A stretch of DNA of 64,000 nt from CAKAHY01 sp963522175 (GTDB lineage Bacteria > Bacillota > Clostridia > Lachnospirales > Lachnospiraceae), in contig CAUQXC010000001.1 of assembly GCA_963522175.1 (NCBI GenBank), positions 186,001 through 250,000 on the forward strand, in the 5' to 3' direction. Positions within the stretch are counted from its first letter, which is position 1, and the number at the start of each line of letters is the position of its first letter. This document shows positions 33,528-41,545 of this stretch, piece by piece. The translations under genes were made by a program, and so were the position numbers. Under the pieces are notes generated by a model. That model worked only from the letters and a program-made list of their open reading frames with translations, was not told the DNA's origin and did not search any database.

Positions 33528-34901
33528 CTACCTGCCTTTTATAATCTTTCCTATGTACTGCATGGTGACAAATTGGCTTCCCCACCACATTTTAGCCACT
33601 TCCTTCACACCGTATTTTCTAAGCATTTTGATTATATTTTTCGGTCTTAAAACTATACTTGCATAGGTTCTGATAATTTGATAATAGTATTCTCTTATGC
33701 TCATATGCTCAGGTTCAAGCACTATATGCGCAAGGTCCCACATGGCATAATCTTTACGTGATACCAGAATTTTATCCTTATAATCGTCATAAATATCCGT
33801 TCCCGGTAAAGGTGTCAGAGGCTGAAGATTTACAAAGCTTACATTTAAGCCTACTATATAGTCCTCTATCTGTTTAAAATCCTGTTTTGTAAAATCGGGC
33901 TGTAAAATCATGGTGGCATACAGCTCTATGTCATATTTTTGAAGAATTTTTATGGCTTTTTCGTTATTTTCAAGAGAGCTTCTTTTGTTAAAGTCCTTAA
34001 GATCCTTTTCCCTTACCGACTCTATGCCTACTATCACCGCACTTAAACCGTGCTTTGAAAGTCTTGCTATGATCTTTTCATGAGTCGCTATAAAATCAGC
34101 ACGTCCGTACACGAGAAAGCGTTTATCTATTTTTCTCTTTTCCAATTCGTCACAGAAATCATTTAACCTGTCCTCATTGAATAAAAAGTCGTCATCCACT
34201 ATATATATTTCTCTTTCCTTAATGCTTTCAAGCTCCTTCATAACTCCGTCAAGCTTTCTTGCATAGTATTTTCCGCCGGTTATTTCCTTACAAAAGCAAA
34301 AGCTGCAGGTGTAAGGACAACCCAGTGAGGTCTTTATAAGTGCACAGGGATTATGAAACATATAATAGTATCTTTTTCTGTACCTCGCTACTGCCTCTCT
34401 GTCGGGCGGAAATTCGCCGAAGGATGATTTTCTTACATAGCTTCCGCCTTTTATATAGCTTCCCTCTATGTCCTTTTTTTCTTTCCTCTCCATTACCGCA
34501 TCCGTTATTTTAAGAAAAGTCCCTATAGGATCGGAGCATATAATATAATCTATGTATTGTGATAAAAAGTCTTCCGGTACAACCTCCGCATGAACTCCTC
34601 CTACAACAACCGTAGTATCTTTTGACAAGGACTTAATCTTTTTCGCCATTTTTTTGACCGTACCCACATGGGTAATATAGGCTGTCATTCCAACAATATG
34701 AGGTTTATATCTGTCTATAAAAAATTCAAGCGGTTTTTTCTCGAGTATCATATCTACGATTTTGACACTTGCTTTATTTTTATCTATATTCCCCGCCAAA
34801 TATTCAAGTTCCAAGGGCTCACATATCATCACATGCTGCAAGCCTATGGTTTCCTTAGGCGGTTTCGGACGAATCAACAATATACGTATTTTCTCAGCCA
34901 C
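33528..34901 (-). CDS. B12-binding-type radical SAM enzyme (first in operon)
   Basis: A 457-residue enzyme with an N-terminal cobalamin-type fold (RILLIRPKPP, CEPLELEYLAG, VVGGVHAEV), the cluster motif CPYTCSFC (C195, C199, C202), and YIVDDDFLFNEDRL. The tail VLEPEHMSIREYY is shared with 27372. It is closest to the enzymes at 27372 and 28763, so the operon contains three paralogues plus one outlier. It begins 4 bases after the methyltransferase stop. Confidence 0.85.
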   Translation of the reverse strand: MAEKIRILLIRPKPPKETIGLQHVMICEPLELEYLAGNIDKNKASVKIVDMILEKKPLEFFIDRYKPHIVGMTAYITHVGTVKKMAKKIKSLSKDTTVVVGGVHAEVVPEDFLSQYIDYIICSDPIGTFLKITDAVMERKEKKDIEGSYIKGGSYVRKSSFGEFPPDREAVARYRKRYYYMFHNPCALIKTSLGCPYTCSFCFCKEITGGKYYARKLDGVMKELESIKEREIYIVDDDFLFNEDRLNDFCDELEKRKIDKRFLVYGRADFIATHEKIIARLSKHGLSAVIVGIESVREKDLKDFNKRSSLENNEKAIKILQKYDIELYATMILQPDFTKQDFKQIEDYIVGLNVSFVNLQPLTPLPGTDIYDDYKDKILVSRKDYAMWDLAHIVLEPEHMSIREYYYQIIRTYASIVLRPKNIIKMLRKYGVKEVAKMWWGSQFVTMQYIGKIIKGR

Positions 34902-34905
34902 AAGT

Positions 34906-35532
34906 TTATCCTCTTTTATATACTACAGCCGCTATATTAGGCATGAAAAATGCCTTCTTTATACGATAAACGCCTACGACCTTAAGCTTATTCTTTGCAA
35001 AGCTTTTAAGTTCTCTCACCGAGGGATAATCCGCCTTTCCCGTCGTCAGCTTTAACACACTGCAGGCAAAGGCATCATAAAGATTATTTACCGAAGCACA
35101 TACAACTATAATATGCCCGTCTTTCTTTAATAAATCCGCCATATCCGAAATTGCTTTTTCTTTATTTTTATAGTAGGGCAAGGAATGAGTACAAGTAATG
35201 ATATCAAAGCTGCCCTTAATGTTTTCTTTTATATTACTCACATCGCTATGTACGAGCTTCGCCTTTATTCTACAGTTTTTCAAGGTTTTTTCCGCCTGCC
35301 TGAGCATATTTTTTGAAAAATCCGCTCCGCTGAGTACAAATCCCTCTCCAAGCTCAAAGTACACCTGCTCCAAAAGCTGCCCCGTTCCGCAGCCTATATC
35401 AAGCAAGCCTCCTTTTTTTAAATTCAACCTTTTAATAATACTTATAACTTTATCTCTGCTTGGTTTTAATGAATATTTTTGTACCCAAAGCTTATCGTAA
35501 TAGTTTGCCCAGAAATCCCATATCCCTTTCAT
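34906..35532 (-). CDS. SAM-dependent methyltransferase (class I)
   Basis: A 208-residue Rossmann methyltransferase with motif I LLDIGCGTGQLLE near residue 44, the acidic post-motif GADFSKNMLRQA, and ITCTHSLPYY (motif IV). The ATG at 35532 has GGGGAGG upstream; a longer frame is rejected. First gene of the seven-gene radical SAM operon, under a promoter at 35564-35591. It may methylate an O or N atom of the pathway product. No substrate signature visible. Confidence 0.85.
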   Translation of the reverse strand: MKGIWDFWANYYDKLWVQKYSLKPSRDKVISIIKRLNLKKGGLLDIGCGTGQLLEQVYFELGEGFVLSGADFSKNMLRQAEKTLKNCRIKAKLVHSDVSNIKENIKGSFDIITCTHSLPYYKNKEKAISDMADLLKKDGHIIVVCASVNNLYDAFACSVLKLTTGKADYPSVRELKSFAKNKLKVVGVYRIKKAFFMPNIAAVVYKRG

Positions 35533-35563
35533 ATATCCAGACCTCCCCGCATTTTTTATAATA

Positions 35564-35591
35564 ATTATATCTATTTCAACCAATAAATCAA
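35564..35591 (-). promoter_or_regulatory. Promoter of the radical SAM operon
   Basis: On the minus strand TTGATT (35586-35591), a 16-base spacer and TATAAT (35564-35569), 31 bases before the methyltransferase start. Confidence 0.6.
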
Positions 35592-35643
35592 GCTTTACAA
35601 AGTTTATTTTTGTATAAATATATGAAATTTTCCGATTTTCGGC

Positions 35644-35672
35644 TTTACAAGCAAAAAATCTCGAATTATAAT
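35644..35672 (+). promoter_or_regulatory. Promoter of the divergent membrane protein
   Basis: TTTACA (35644-35649) and TATAAT (35667-35672) with a 17-base spacer, pointing to the plus-strand gene at 35735. Confidence 0.65.
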
Positions 35673-35734
35673 TATTTTACAAATAGTTCTGTAGCTTGAG
35701 CTTTGTATATATTTATAAAGGAGGCTTATCTGAA

Positions 35735-36574
35735 ATGAAAAATATTCTAAAAACAAAAAATCCTGTTTCAAAATCATTACTTGTAATTGCCAAAGAGTTT
35801 ATTATTTCCGTGCTTATTGCTCTCGTACCTATGGTTTTATTTATACTGTTTAACTCCATATCCAGCCCCCTTTACTTGGCTTTAGCGCTTTCCGATGGTA
35901 TTTTAAGTTTTGTTTCTTCCGTTCTTTTATTTGCACTCTTTTTCAGCTTTGCGATATTTTTTCCTCTAATCTTAAGCTTGCATGAGCTAATCAGGTGCTT
36001 TAAAGGTTCCGTAGCCGGAACTTATTATCCGCCTTTTTATGATTTATTTGTCTTTGTTTTTTTCGTGTGTTATGCACCCTTATATCTCATCTTTATGAAA
36101 AATGCGTATGAATTTACCTTCTCCGGACTTGATATCCTCCTTCATATACATTATTTTAAGGGTCAGGTACACACCGTTAATATTTCTTATGCGATAGTTA
36201 TGCTTGTCGCAGCCTTTATAGCTTTACTTTTTTTGAGTTTTAAAAAGCCCGATAAGCCTGCACCTTTTTTTACAGGTTTGGCTTTATCCGGCTTATATTT
36301 AGGCATTATCTTCGCCTTTTGGTCTTCCAAGCATATATTAAGCTATTTGATGACTTTCGGTTTCGGTTCTGAAAAGTGGTTTGCACCTATAGCTTTTTTA
36401 GCTCTTACAGCGCGTTTAATAGTTAAAGATATAAGAGCTTCTATAAAGAACCCCGAAGAAAAAAACTCTGCACCTTTAAAAGGTATAGACAGGTATCTCG
36501 AAAATCCGATCTTGCGACCGATACTTGCACTTATTCCCGTCATACCTTTTATTATACATTTATCGGCTTCATAG
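35735..36574 (+). CDS. Hypothetical multi-pass membrane protein
   Basis: A 279-residue protein with about seven hydrophobic helices and a charged loop before the last one (IRASIKNPEEKN). ATG at 35735 lies 10 bases after AGGAGG; a TTG start further up would include that ribosome site and is rejected. It is transcribed divergently from the radical SAM operon from its own good promoter, and its stop overlaps the stop of cobA-hemD by convergent reading. No family recognised. A transport or sensing role for the neighbouring product would be speculation. Confidence 0.7.
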   Translation: MKNILKTKNPVSKSLLVIAKEFIISVLIALVPMVLFILFNSISSPLYLALALSDGILSFVSSVLLFALFFSFAIFFPLILSLHELIRCFKGSVAGTYYPPFYDLFVFVFFVCYAPLYLIFMKNAYEFTFSGLDILLHIHYFKGQVHTVNISYAIVMLVAAFIALLFLSFKKPDKPAPFFTGLALSGLYLGIIFAFWSSKHILSYLMTFGFGSEKWFAPIAFLALTARLIVKDIRASIKNPEEKNSAPLKGIDRYLENPILRPILALIPVIPFIIHLSAS

Positions 36575-38083
36575 CAGGGTCTCTTTTATGCTTCCAAGCA
36601 TACCCTCAACTGTAAATTCTTTTGCGGTCTTATATACCTTAAGACCGCTTTTTTTACAAACTTCGCTTGTTACCGGACCTATACTTATAATCTTGTCTTT
36701 AAGCTTATCCCTATCATCCGTCATTTCATACAGGGCTTCGGCACCCAGACCGCTTGTTACCGTGATATAGTCTACACTGTCTATGATACGATTAAGCTCA
36801 TCCTTTCTCCTGTAGTCCTTTATGGTTTCATAAAGTGCAACATCCGAATGGTCTATACCCTTATTTTCAAGAAGCTCTATTATTTCCTTTCCTGCCTGTC
36901 TTGCACGAAACAAAACCACTCTGTCCGTCTTCTTTAAAGTCTTTAAAAGCTCGTATCCAAGTTTCTCTCCCGTAAAAACATCCGGAACGATATCGGCTAT
37001 AATACCGTGTTTTGCAAGACTTTGTGCCGTACCTTTTCCTATTACGGCAAACTTGAGTCCTGCAAGCTTTCTTATATCCGTTCCCCGGTTTTTCAGATAA
37101 GAGAAAAAAGCATCCACACCGTTCGAGCTTGTAAATACGACGTGCGTATAATCCGAAATATTATTTATATATTCTTCAAAATATTGCTCCTGTCTTAAAA
37201 CGGTTTCTATGAGACTTAAACAAAGTCCCTCGGCGCCCTCCTTTTTTATTTCGGGTAGCATCTTTTGACACATCTGCCTTGTACCCGTTATCAAAATTTT
37301 CTTTCCGGTGAGGAGCTTTTTGTCCTCATCCTTCATAAGCCTTAAGGAAGCCGCCTCACCTACTACAATTACGGCCGGTCTTTCTATATTCTCTATTTTC
37401 TTTTTAAAATCGGGGGAGCCGCTCTCAAAACCTTCCTGCAGCTGCCCCAAAGTAAAATCATGTCTTTTTTTATCTTCAAGACTTCCCTTACTTACTATAC
37501 TTACCGGACAGGATCTTTTTTTCCCGAAGTTAAGTAAAGACTCTACAATATTCCTAAGCTTACCCAATCCCATCATAAATACAAGAGTTCCTTCAAGCTT
37601 AGCCAAATACTCGTATTCTAATGATGACTTTTCTTTATTATCCGCTTCATGCCCCGTTATAACATGAAAAGAAGAGGCGTACTTTCGATCGGTGACGGGT
37701 ATCCCGACGCTTGCCGGTGCCGAAACGGCTGAACTTACCCCCGAAACAAGCTCAAAATCCACTCCTTCATTCATAAGATAAAGCGCCTCTTCCGCACCTC
37801 TCCCGAACACATAAGGGTCTCCGCCCTTGAGTCTGACAATATTTTCATACTCTTTACTTAAATCCGCCAAAAGTTTATTTATTTCTTCCTGCTTCAAATA
37901 ATCCTCACCGGCTTTTTTACCTACATATATAAGCTTTGCGCTAAGTCTTGCTTCATTAAGTAAATTAAAGGGTATCAAATTATCATAAACGATAACGTCC
38001 GCTTTTTTCACCCTGTCAAGCGCTTTTAAGCTTATCAATCCCATGTCGCCGGGTCCCGCCCCGACAAGACTCACAACAGACAT
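36569..38083 (-). CDS. cobA-hemD: Fused uroporphyrinogen-III methyltransferase / uroporphyrinogen-III synthase
   Basis: Bifunctional 504-residue enzyme common in Clostridia. Residues 1-245 are the SUMT/CobA domain (SLVGAGPGDMGLIS, VRLKGGDPYVFGRGAEE, PVTDRK, GTLVFMMG). Residues 250-504 are HemD (KILITGTRQ, FTSSNGVDAFFSYL, ITVTSGLGAEAL). It closes hydroxymethylbilane to uroporphyrinogen III and methylates it twice to precorrin-2. The ATG at 38083 follows GGGAG; a TTG five codons earlier contains that site. It follows hemC by 19 bases. Confidence 0.94.
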   Translation of the reverse strand: MSVVSLVGAGPGDMGLISLKALDRVKKADVIVYDNLIPFNLLNEARLSAKLIYVGKKAGEDYLKQEEINKLLADLSKEYENIVRLKGGDPYVFGRGAEEALYLMNEGVDFELVSGVSSAVSAPASVGIPVTDRKYASSFHVITGHEADNKEKSSLEYEYLAKLEGTLVFMMGLGKLRNIVESLLNFGKKRSCPVSIVSKGSLEDKKRHDFTLGQLQEGFESGSPDFKKKIENIERPAVIVVGEAASLRLMKDEDKKLLTGKKILITGTRQMCQKMLPEIKKEGAEGLCLSLIETVLRQEQYFEEYINNISDYTHVVFTSSNGVDAFFSYLKNRGTDIRKLAGLKFAVIGKGTAQSLAKHGIIADIVPDVFTGEKLGYELLKTLKKTDRVVLFRARQAGKEIIELLENKGIDHSDVALYETIKDYRRKDELNRIIDSVDYITVTSGLGAEALYEMTDDRDKLKDKIISIGPVTSEVCKKSGLKVYKTAKEFTVEGMLGSIKETLL

Positions 38084-38102
38084 AATTTTTTCTCCCAAAA
38101 TT

Positions 38103-39005
38103 CTAAAATGTTTCTTTCAAGACAACAGCAAGTCTTCTTGCTTCATTCCTTGCCTTTTCGAATCCTTCCGTAATATGCTCATACCTCAAATTCAGATTGC
38201 GGTCGGCATACATTAAATCTATTTCGCATATATCGTCCTTAAAATCACAATATATGCCGCAGGGTGCGTTACAGCCGGCTCCTGTACTTAAAAGAAATTC
38301 TCTTTCCACCAAAAATGCCTTGCTTGTATTTTCACAATCAAGGCTTTTTATAAGCTGTGCGAAATCTCCTTCCCTGTGCTCTATTGCAAGAATTCCCTGA
38401 CCCGAAGCCGGTAAGAATTCCTTCGGATTCATGTATTCAAAATACAGGTCTTCAAAATCCTTGTTTTCAGAGTATGCCTCCAGCCTTTTTATGCCGGCTC
38501 CCGCAAGTATTATCGCATCATATTCGCCGCTTTTTAATTTCTTTATTCTGGTCTGAATATTTCCTCTTAAGTCTTTAATCTCTATATTGTTATTTATCTT
38601 TTTTGCCTGTAGCTGTCTTCTTAATGAGCTGGTTCCGACCGTCTTTCCCGGCGAAAAATCCCTTAGTTTTTCCCCTGTAAGGCTTATCACAACATCACTC
38701 GGATCCTCTCTTTTGAGTACCGGACTGATGCATAAACCTTCGGGAAGCTCAAGCGGTATATCCTTAGCCGAGTGAACCGCCATATCTATTTTACCGAGCA
38801 GCAGAGCTTCTTCCAGTTCTTTTGTGAAAACTCCCTTACCTCCGAGCTTAAGTAGGGAAATATCCTGTATTTCATCCCCTTTGGTTGACATGGGAACTAC
38901 TTTTATATCAATACTTTCATCAAATTTCTTTATGGCTTCACATACTATTTTTGTCTGTAATAAGGCAAGCTTGCTCCTTCTTGTCCCTATTCTGATTTCC
39001 TTCAT
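38103..39005 (-). CDS. hemC: Porphobilinogen deaminase (hydroxymethylbilane synthase)
   Basis: A 300-residue enzyme that polymerises four porphobilinogens. It starts EIRIGTRRSKLAL, has GRGVFTKELE-like GGKGVFTKELEEALL, GTSSLRRQLQ and DLRGNIQTR. The dipyrromethane-anchoring cysteine is in GAGCNAPCG. ATG at 39005 is chosen over an upstream in-frame start because GAAAGG lies 7 bases before it. Its start lies one base from the cbiK stop. Confidence 0.95.
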   Translation of the reverse strand: MKEIRIGTRRSKLALLQTKIVCEAIKKFDESIDIKVVPMSTKGDEIQDISLLKLGGKGVFTKELEEALLLGKIDMAVHSAKDIPLELPEGLCISPVLKREDPSDVVISLTGEKLRDFSPGKTVGTSSLRRQLQAKKINNNIEIKDLRGNIQTRIKKLKSGEYDAIILAGAGIKRLEAYSENKDFEDLYFEYMNPKEFLPASGQGILAIEHREGDFAQLIKSLDCENTSKAFLVEREFLLSTGAGCNAPCGIYCDFKDDICEIDLMYADRNLNLRYEHITEGFEKARNEARRLAVVLKETF

Positions 39006-39006
39006 T

Positions 39007-39819
39007 TTAAAACCTTTCAAGCAACTTTTTTATGTTTTGTGTAAATATATTTCTTATTGCGGAATATTCGCCCAGACCCTTTAAAACACAGTATACCTCA
39101 TAGCCTTCAGCTTCAAAAAGGCTTTTCCAAGAGTCCTCTTTATTTCCCGCCATATCCTCTTTTGCATGTTCTCCCGCCACTATCATAAAAGGCTGCAAAA
39201 CTATCTTCTTAAAATTCTTTTTCCCAATCTGCTTTAAAACAGTTTCAACATAAGGATATGCCTCTACGGTGGCCACATAGACATTCTCATAGCCCATAGC
39301 CTTAAATCTGTAATCAAGAGCCGCATAGGCGGGATTTACATAGTGATCCGTTCCGTGTCCCATAAGTACAAGAGCCGCATCCGTTTCCTTACTTAAATCA
39401 GTTTTACAGTCTGACTTTATATCATCAAATATATCCTTCGCCGTGATTTCAACCGTTTTTTCGTAGTCCTCATCATCCGTAAGCAAAGGCTTTCCGAAAA
39501 TAATTTTTTCAAAATATGACTCGTATTTACGTACATCCCTTATCATATTATCATTTTCTATACCGTTGATGATGTGAGTCGGCTGAACCAAAAGCTTTTT
39601 AATTCCTTCCTTTTTCATCCTTTCCATGGCTTTTTGCACGTCATCCACTTCAAGCCCGAGATTTTCCCTAACTCTTTTCATTATGATTTTGCTTGTCCAC
39701 GCCCTGTAAACCTTCACATTTTCATCTATTTTTCTTATATCGTTTTCTATGGCTTCTATAGTTTTTATCCTTGTATCTTCATGGGTTGTACCGAAGCTTA
39801 CCACCAAAACCGCCTTCAT
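39007..39819 (-). CDS. cbiK: Anaerobic sirohydrochlorin cobaltochelatase
   Basis: A 270-residue chelatase inserting cobalt into sirohydrochlorin. The CbiK landmarks are VVSFGTTHEDTR at the N-terminus, VQPTHIINGIE, MGHGTDHYVNP (first metal histidine) and VAGEHAKEDMAG (second histidine). No signal peptide, so cytoplasmic. Together with precorrin-2 dehydrogenase it commits the pathway to cobalamin by the early-cobalt route. Shares one base with hemB. Confidence 0.95.
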   Translation of the reverse strand: MKAVLVVSFGTTHEDTRIKTIEAIENDIRKIDENVKVYRAWTSKIIMKRVRENLGLEVDDVQKAMERMKKEGIKKLLVQPTHIINGIENDNMIRDVRKYESYFEKIIFGKPLLTDDEDYEKTVEITAKDIFDDIKSDCKTDLSKETDAALVLMGHGTDHYVNPAYAALDYRFKAMGYENVYVATVEAYPYVETVLKQIGKKNFKKIVLQPFMIVAGEHAKEDMAGNKEDSWKSLFEAEGYEVYCVLKGLGEYSAIRNIFTQNIKKLLERF

Positions 39820-40793
39820 TACAGTTCTCCTTTTTCAATAAAATCCGCTATTTCAAGGGCAAAATATGTTATATAAATATCCGCTCCGGCTCTGAAAGCC
39901 GCAACAGCCATTTCTTTTATTATGTTGTCCGCATTTATATAGCCCAATCTTTCACCCGCCTTAACCATGGCATACTCTCCGCTGACGGAATACGCCGCCA
40001 CCGGAATATCACAAATTTCCTTCGCCTTTGTTACTATGTCGAGGTAGCTCATTGCAGGCTTAACCATGATAATATCAGCTCCCTCCGATATATCCTCTTT
40101 TATCTCCTTAAGTGCTTCTCTTGCATTCGCAAAATCCATCTGATAGCTTTTTCTGTCTCCAAAGCTCGGTGCCGAGCCTGCCGCTTCTCTGAAAGGACCG
40201 TAAAATGAAGAGGCATATTTTGCGGAATACGCCATTATCGGAATATTCTCGTATCCGTTTTCGTCAAGGCACTGCCTTATATGGGCAACTCTTCCGTCCA
40301 TCATGTCGGACGGAGCTACCATATCCGCTCCCGCCTGTGCATGGCTTAAGCTTATTTTCGCAAGATACTTAAGTGTTTCGTCATTATCCACATATTGCTC
40401 ATGTACAATGCCGCAATGGCCGTGATCCGTATATTCACACATACACACGTCACTTATAATATAAAACTCCGGATATTCTCTTTTAATGTAACGTATCGCC
40501 TCCTGTACGACTCCTTCCTTTGCATAAGCCGAGCTTCCTACTTCGTCCTTATGCTCCGGTATACCGAAAAGCATTACATTGTAAACACCCGCTTTTAAAA
40601 GCTTTTCAAGTATTATTTTACACTTGTCCGTACTGTATCTGTATTGTCCGGGCATAGCTTTAATCTCTTCGTATATGTCTTTGCCTTCAGCTATAAAAAT
40701 AGGATATATAAGGCTGTCTTTCCCGAACCTTGTTTCCCGAACCATTGCCCTTATTCTTTTATTACCTCTGAGTCTTCTTGCTCTTTTTATCAT
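39819..40793 (-). CDS. hemB: Delta-aminolevulinic acid dehydratase (porphobilinogen synthase)
   Basis: A 324-residue enzyme condensing two ALA molecules. It has the zinc-type site DVCMCEYTDHGHCG with three cysteines, the Schiff-base lysines in AYSAKYASSFYGPFR and IMVKPAMSYLD, and REAAGSAPSFGDRK substrate contacts. The ATG at 40793 follows AAGG; a TTG six codons earlier is less likely. No ALA-forming genes (hemA, hemL) are in the window. Confidence 0.95.
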   Translation of the reverse strand: MIKRARRLRGNKRIRAMVRETRFGKDSLIYPIFIAEGKDIYEEIKAMPGQYRYSTDKCKIILEKLLKAGVYNVMLFGIPEHKDEVGSSAYAKEGVVQEAIRYIKREYPEFYIISDVCMCEYTDHGHCGIVHEQYVDNDETLKYLAKISLSHAQAGADMVAPSDMMDGRVAHIRQCLDENGYENIPIMAYSAKYASSFYGPFREAAGSAPSFGDRKSYQMDFANAREALKEIKEDISEGADIIMVKPAMSYLDIVTKAKEICDIPVAAYSVSGEYAMVKAGERLGYINADNIIKEMAVAAFRAGADIYITYFALEIADFIEKGEL

Positions 40794-40807
40794 TCTTCTA
40801 CCTTCTA

Positions 40808-41278
40808 TCAATATCTAAGTTTATTTTCAAAATCCAAAGCTTTTTCAAGCTTAAGCCTTGTTTCCTTTACCTTTAGATGATTTTCGCCACCCGCATTTAC
40901 AGCTATACATACATTATCATCCACTATTACTGATGGAAAATAAAAGCTGCAATCGCTTTTATCAGTACAGGAATTATATAATATCCCTCTTTCCTTAGCT
41001 AAAGCAGTTATCAGGGAGTTAACTTCAATTTTATCCGTACAGGCGAAAACCATATCCGTTTCTTTTATATCATCTTCCTTAAACTTTCGTTCTTCATAAT
41101 CCATACCGTATTCTTTTATTAAAGCCGCAACCTTTTCCCCTATTTTTTCGGCTATTACTTTAGGCTTGCAATCAAACATAAGCATAGTTTTTAATCTTCT
41201 TGCCGCTATTTCACCGGCGCCGACAAAAAGTATGTTTTTCCTGCTTAAATCCATAAATATGGGGAAATGTCTATTCAT
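40808..41278 (-). CDS. Precorrin-2 dehydrogenase (Met8/CysG-N-like)
   Basis: A 156-residue NAD-dependent enzyme converting precorrin-2 to sirohydrochlorin. The start FPIFMDLSRKNILFVGAGEIA holds the nucleotide-binding glycines. VFACTDKIEVN and CSFYFPSVI follow as in the SirC/CysG N-terminal family. It is short, lacking the C-terminal domain of full Met8, which suits a separate chelatase (CbiK here). First gene of the tetrapyrrole operon. Confidence 0.88.
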   Translation of the reverse strand: MNRHFPIFMDLSRKNILFVGAGEIAARRLKTMLMFDCKPKVIAEKIGEKVAALIKEYGMDYEERKFKEDDIKETDMVFACTDKIEVNSLITALAKERGILYNSCTDKSDCSFYFPSVIVDDNVCIAVNAGGENHLKVKETRLKLEKALDFENKLRY

Positions 41279-41326
41279 ACCGAACCTTTCTTTGGACTTT
41301 ATATGAGTTATAAAGATATTTTCTTC

Positions 41327-41354
41327 TTGACTTTGACAATTCTTATGATAATAT
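41327..41354 (+). promoter_or_regulatory. tRNA-Leu promoter
   Basis: TTGACT (41327-41332) and TAATAT (41349-41354) with a 16-base spacer, about 38 bases before the tRNA. I saw no cobalamin-riboswitch-like fold in 41279-41392 on the minus strand. Confidence 0.55.
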
Positions 41355-41392
41355 ATCTATAGCACTTAATCAAGTGCCTATGTATTTTATTT

Positions 41393-41476
41393 GCAGAAAT
41401 GGCGGAATTGGCAGACGCGTACGGTTCAGGTCCGTATAGTAGCAATACTGTGAGGGTTCAAGTCCCTTTTTCTGCA
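41393..41476 (+). tRNA. tRNA-Leu (anticodon CAG)
   Basis: An 84-base class II tRNA. Acceptor stem GCAGAAA/TTTCTGC, D-arm GCG/CGC, anticodon stem TACGG/CCGTA with loop TTCAGGT (anticodon CAG), long variable arm (AGTA-GCAA-TACT) typical for leucine, T-arm GAGGG-TTCAAGT-CCCTT and discriminator A. The CCA end is not encoded. It has its own promoter and terminator. Confidence 0.95.
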
Positions 41477-41491
41477 TTTTTATTTTTAAAA

Positions 41492-41519
41492 AAGCTTGGC
41501 AAAACGCCAAGCTTTTTTT
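41492..41519. terminator. Strong bidirectional terminator
   Basis: AAGCTTGGC (41492-41500), loop AAAAC and GCCAAGCTT (41506-41514), followed by a T run on the plus strand and preceded by an A run. It ends the tRNA transcript and, on the minus strand, the VWA gene. Confidence 0.92.
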
Positions 41520-41545
41520 GTATCTTTGTAAGCAAATCTTTGCTT

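Noticed and set aside
41279..41392. Cobalamin riboswitch ahead of the tetrapyrrole operon
   Set aside because: The gap is only 114 bases, shared with a divergent tRNA promoter, and shows none of the conserved B12-box elements.
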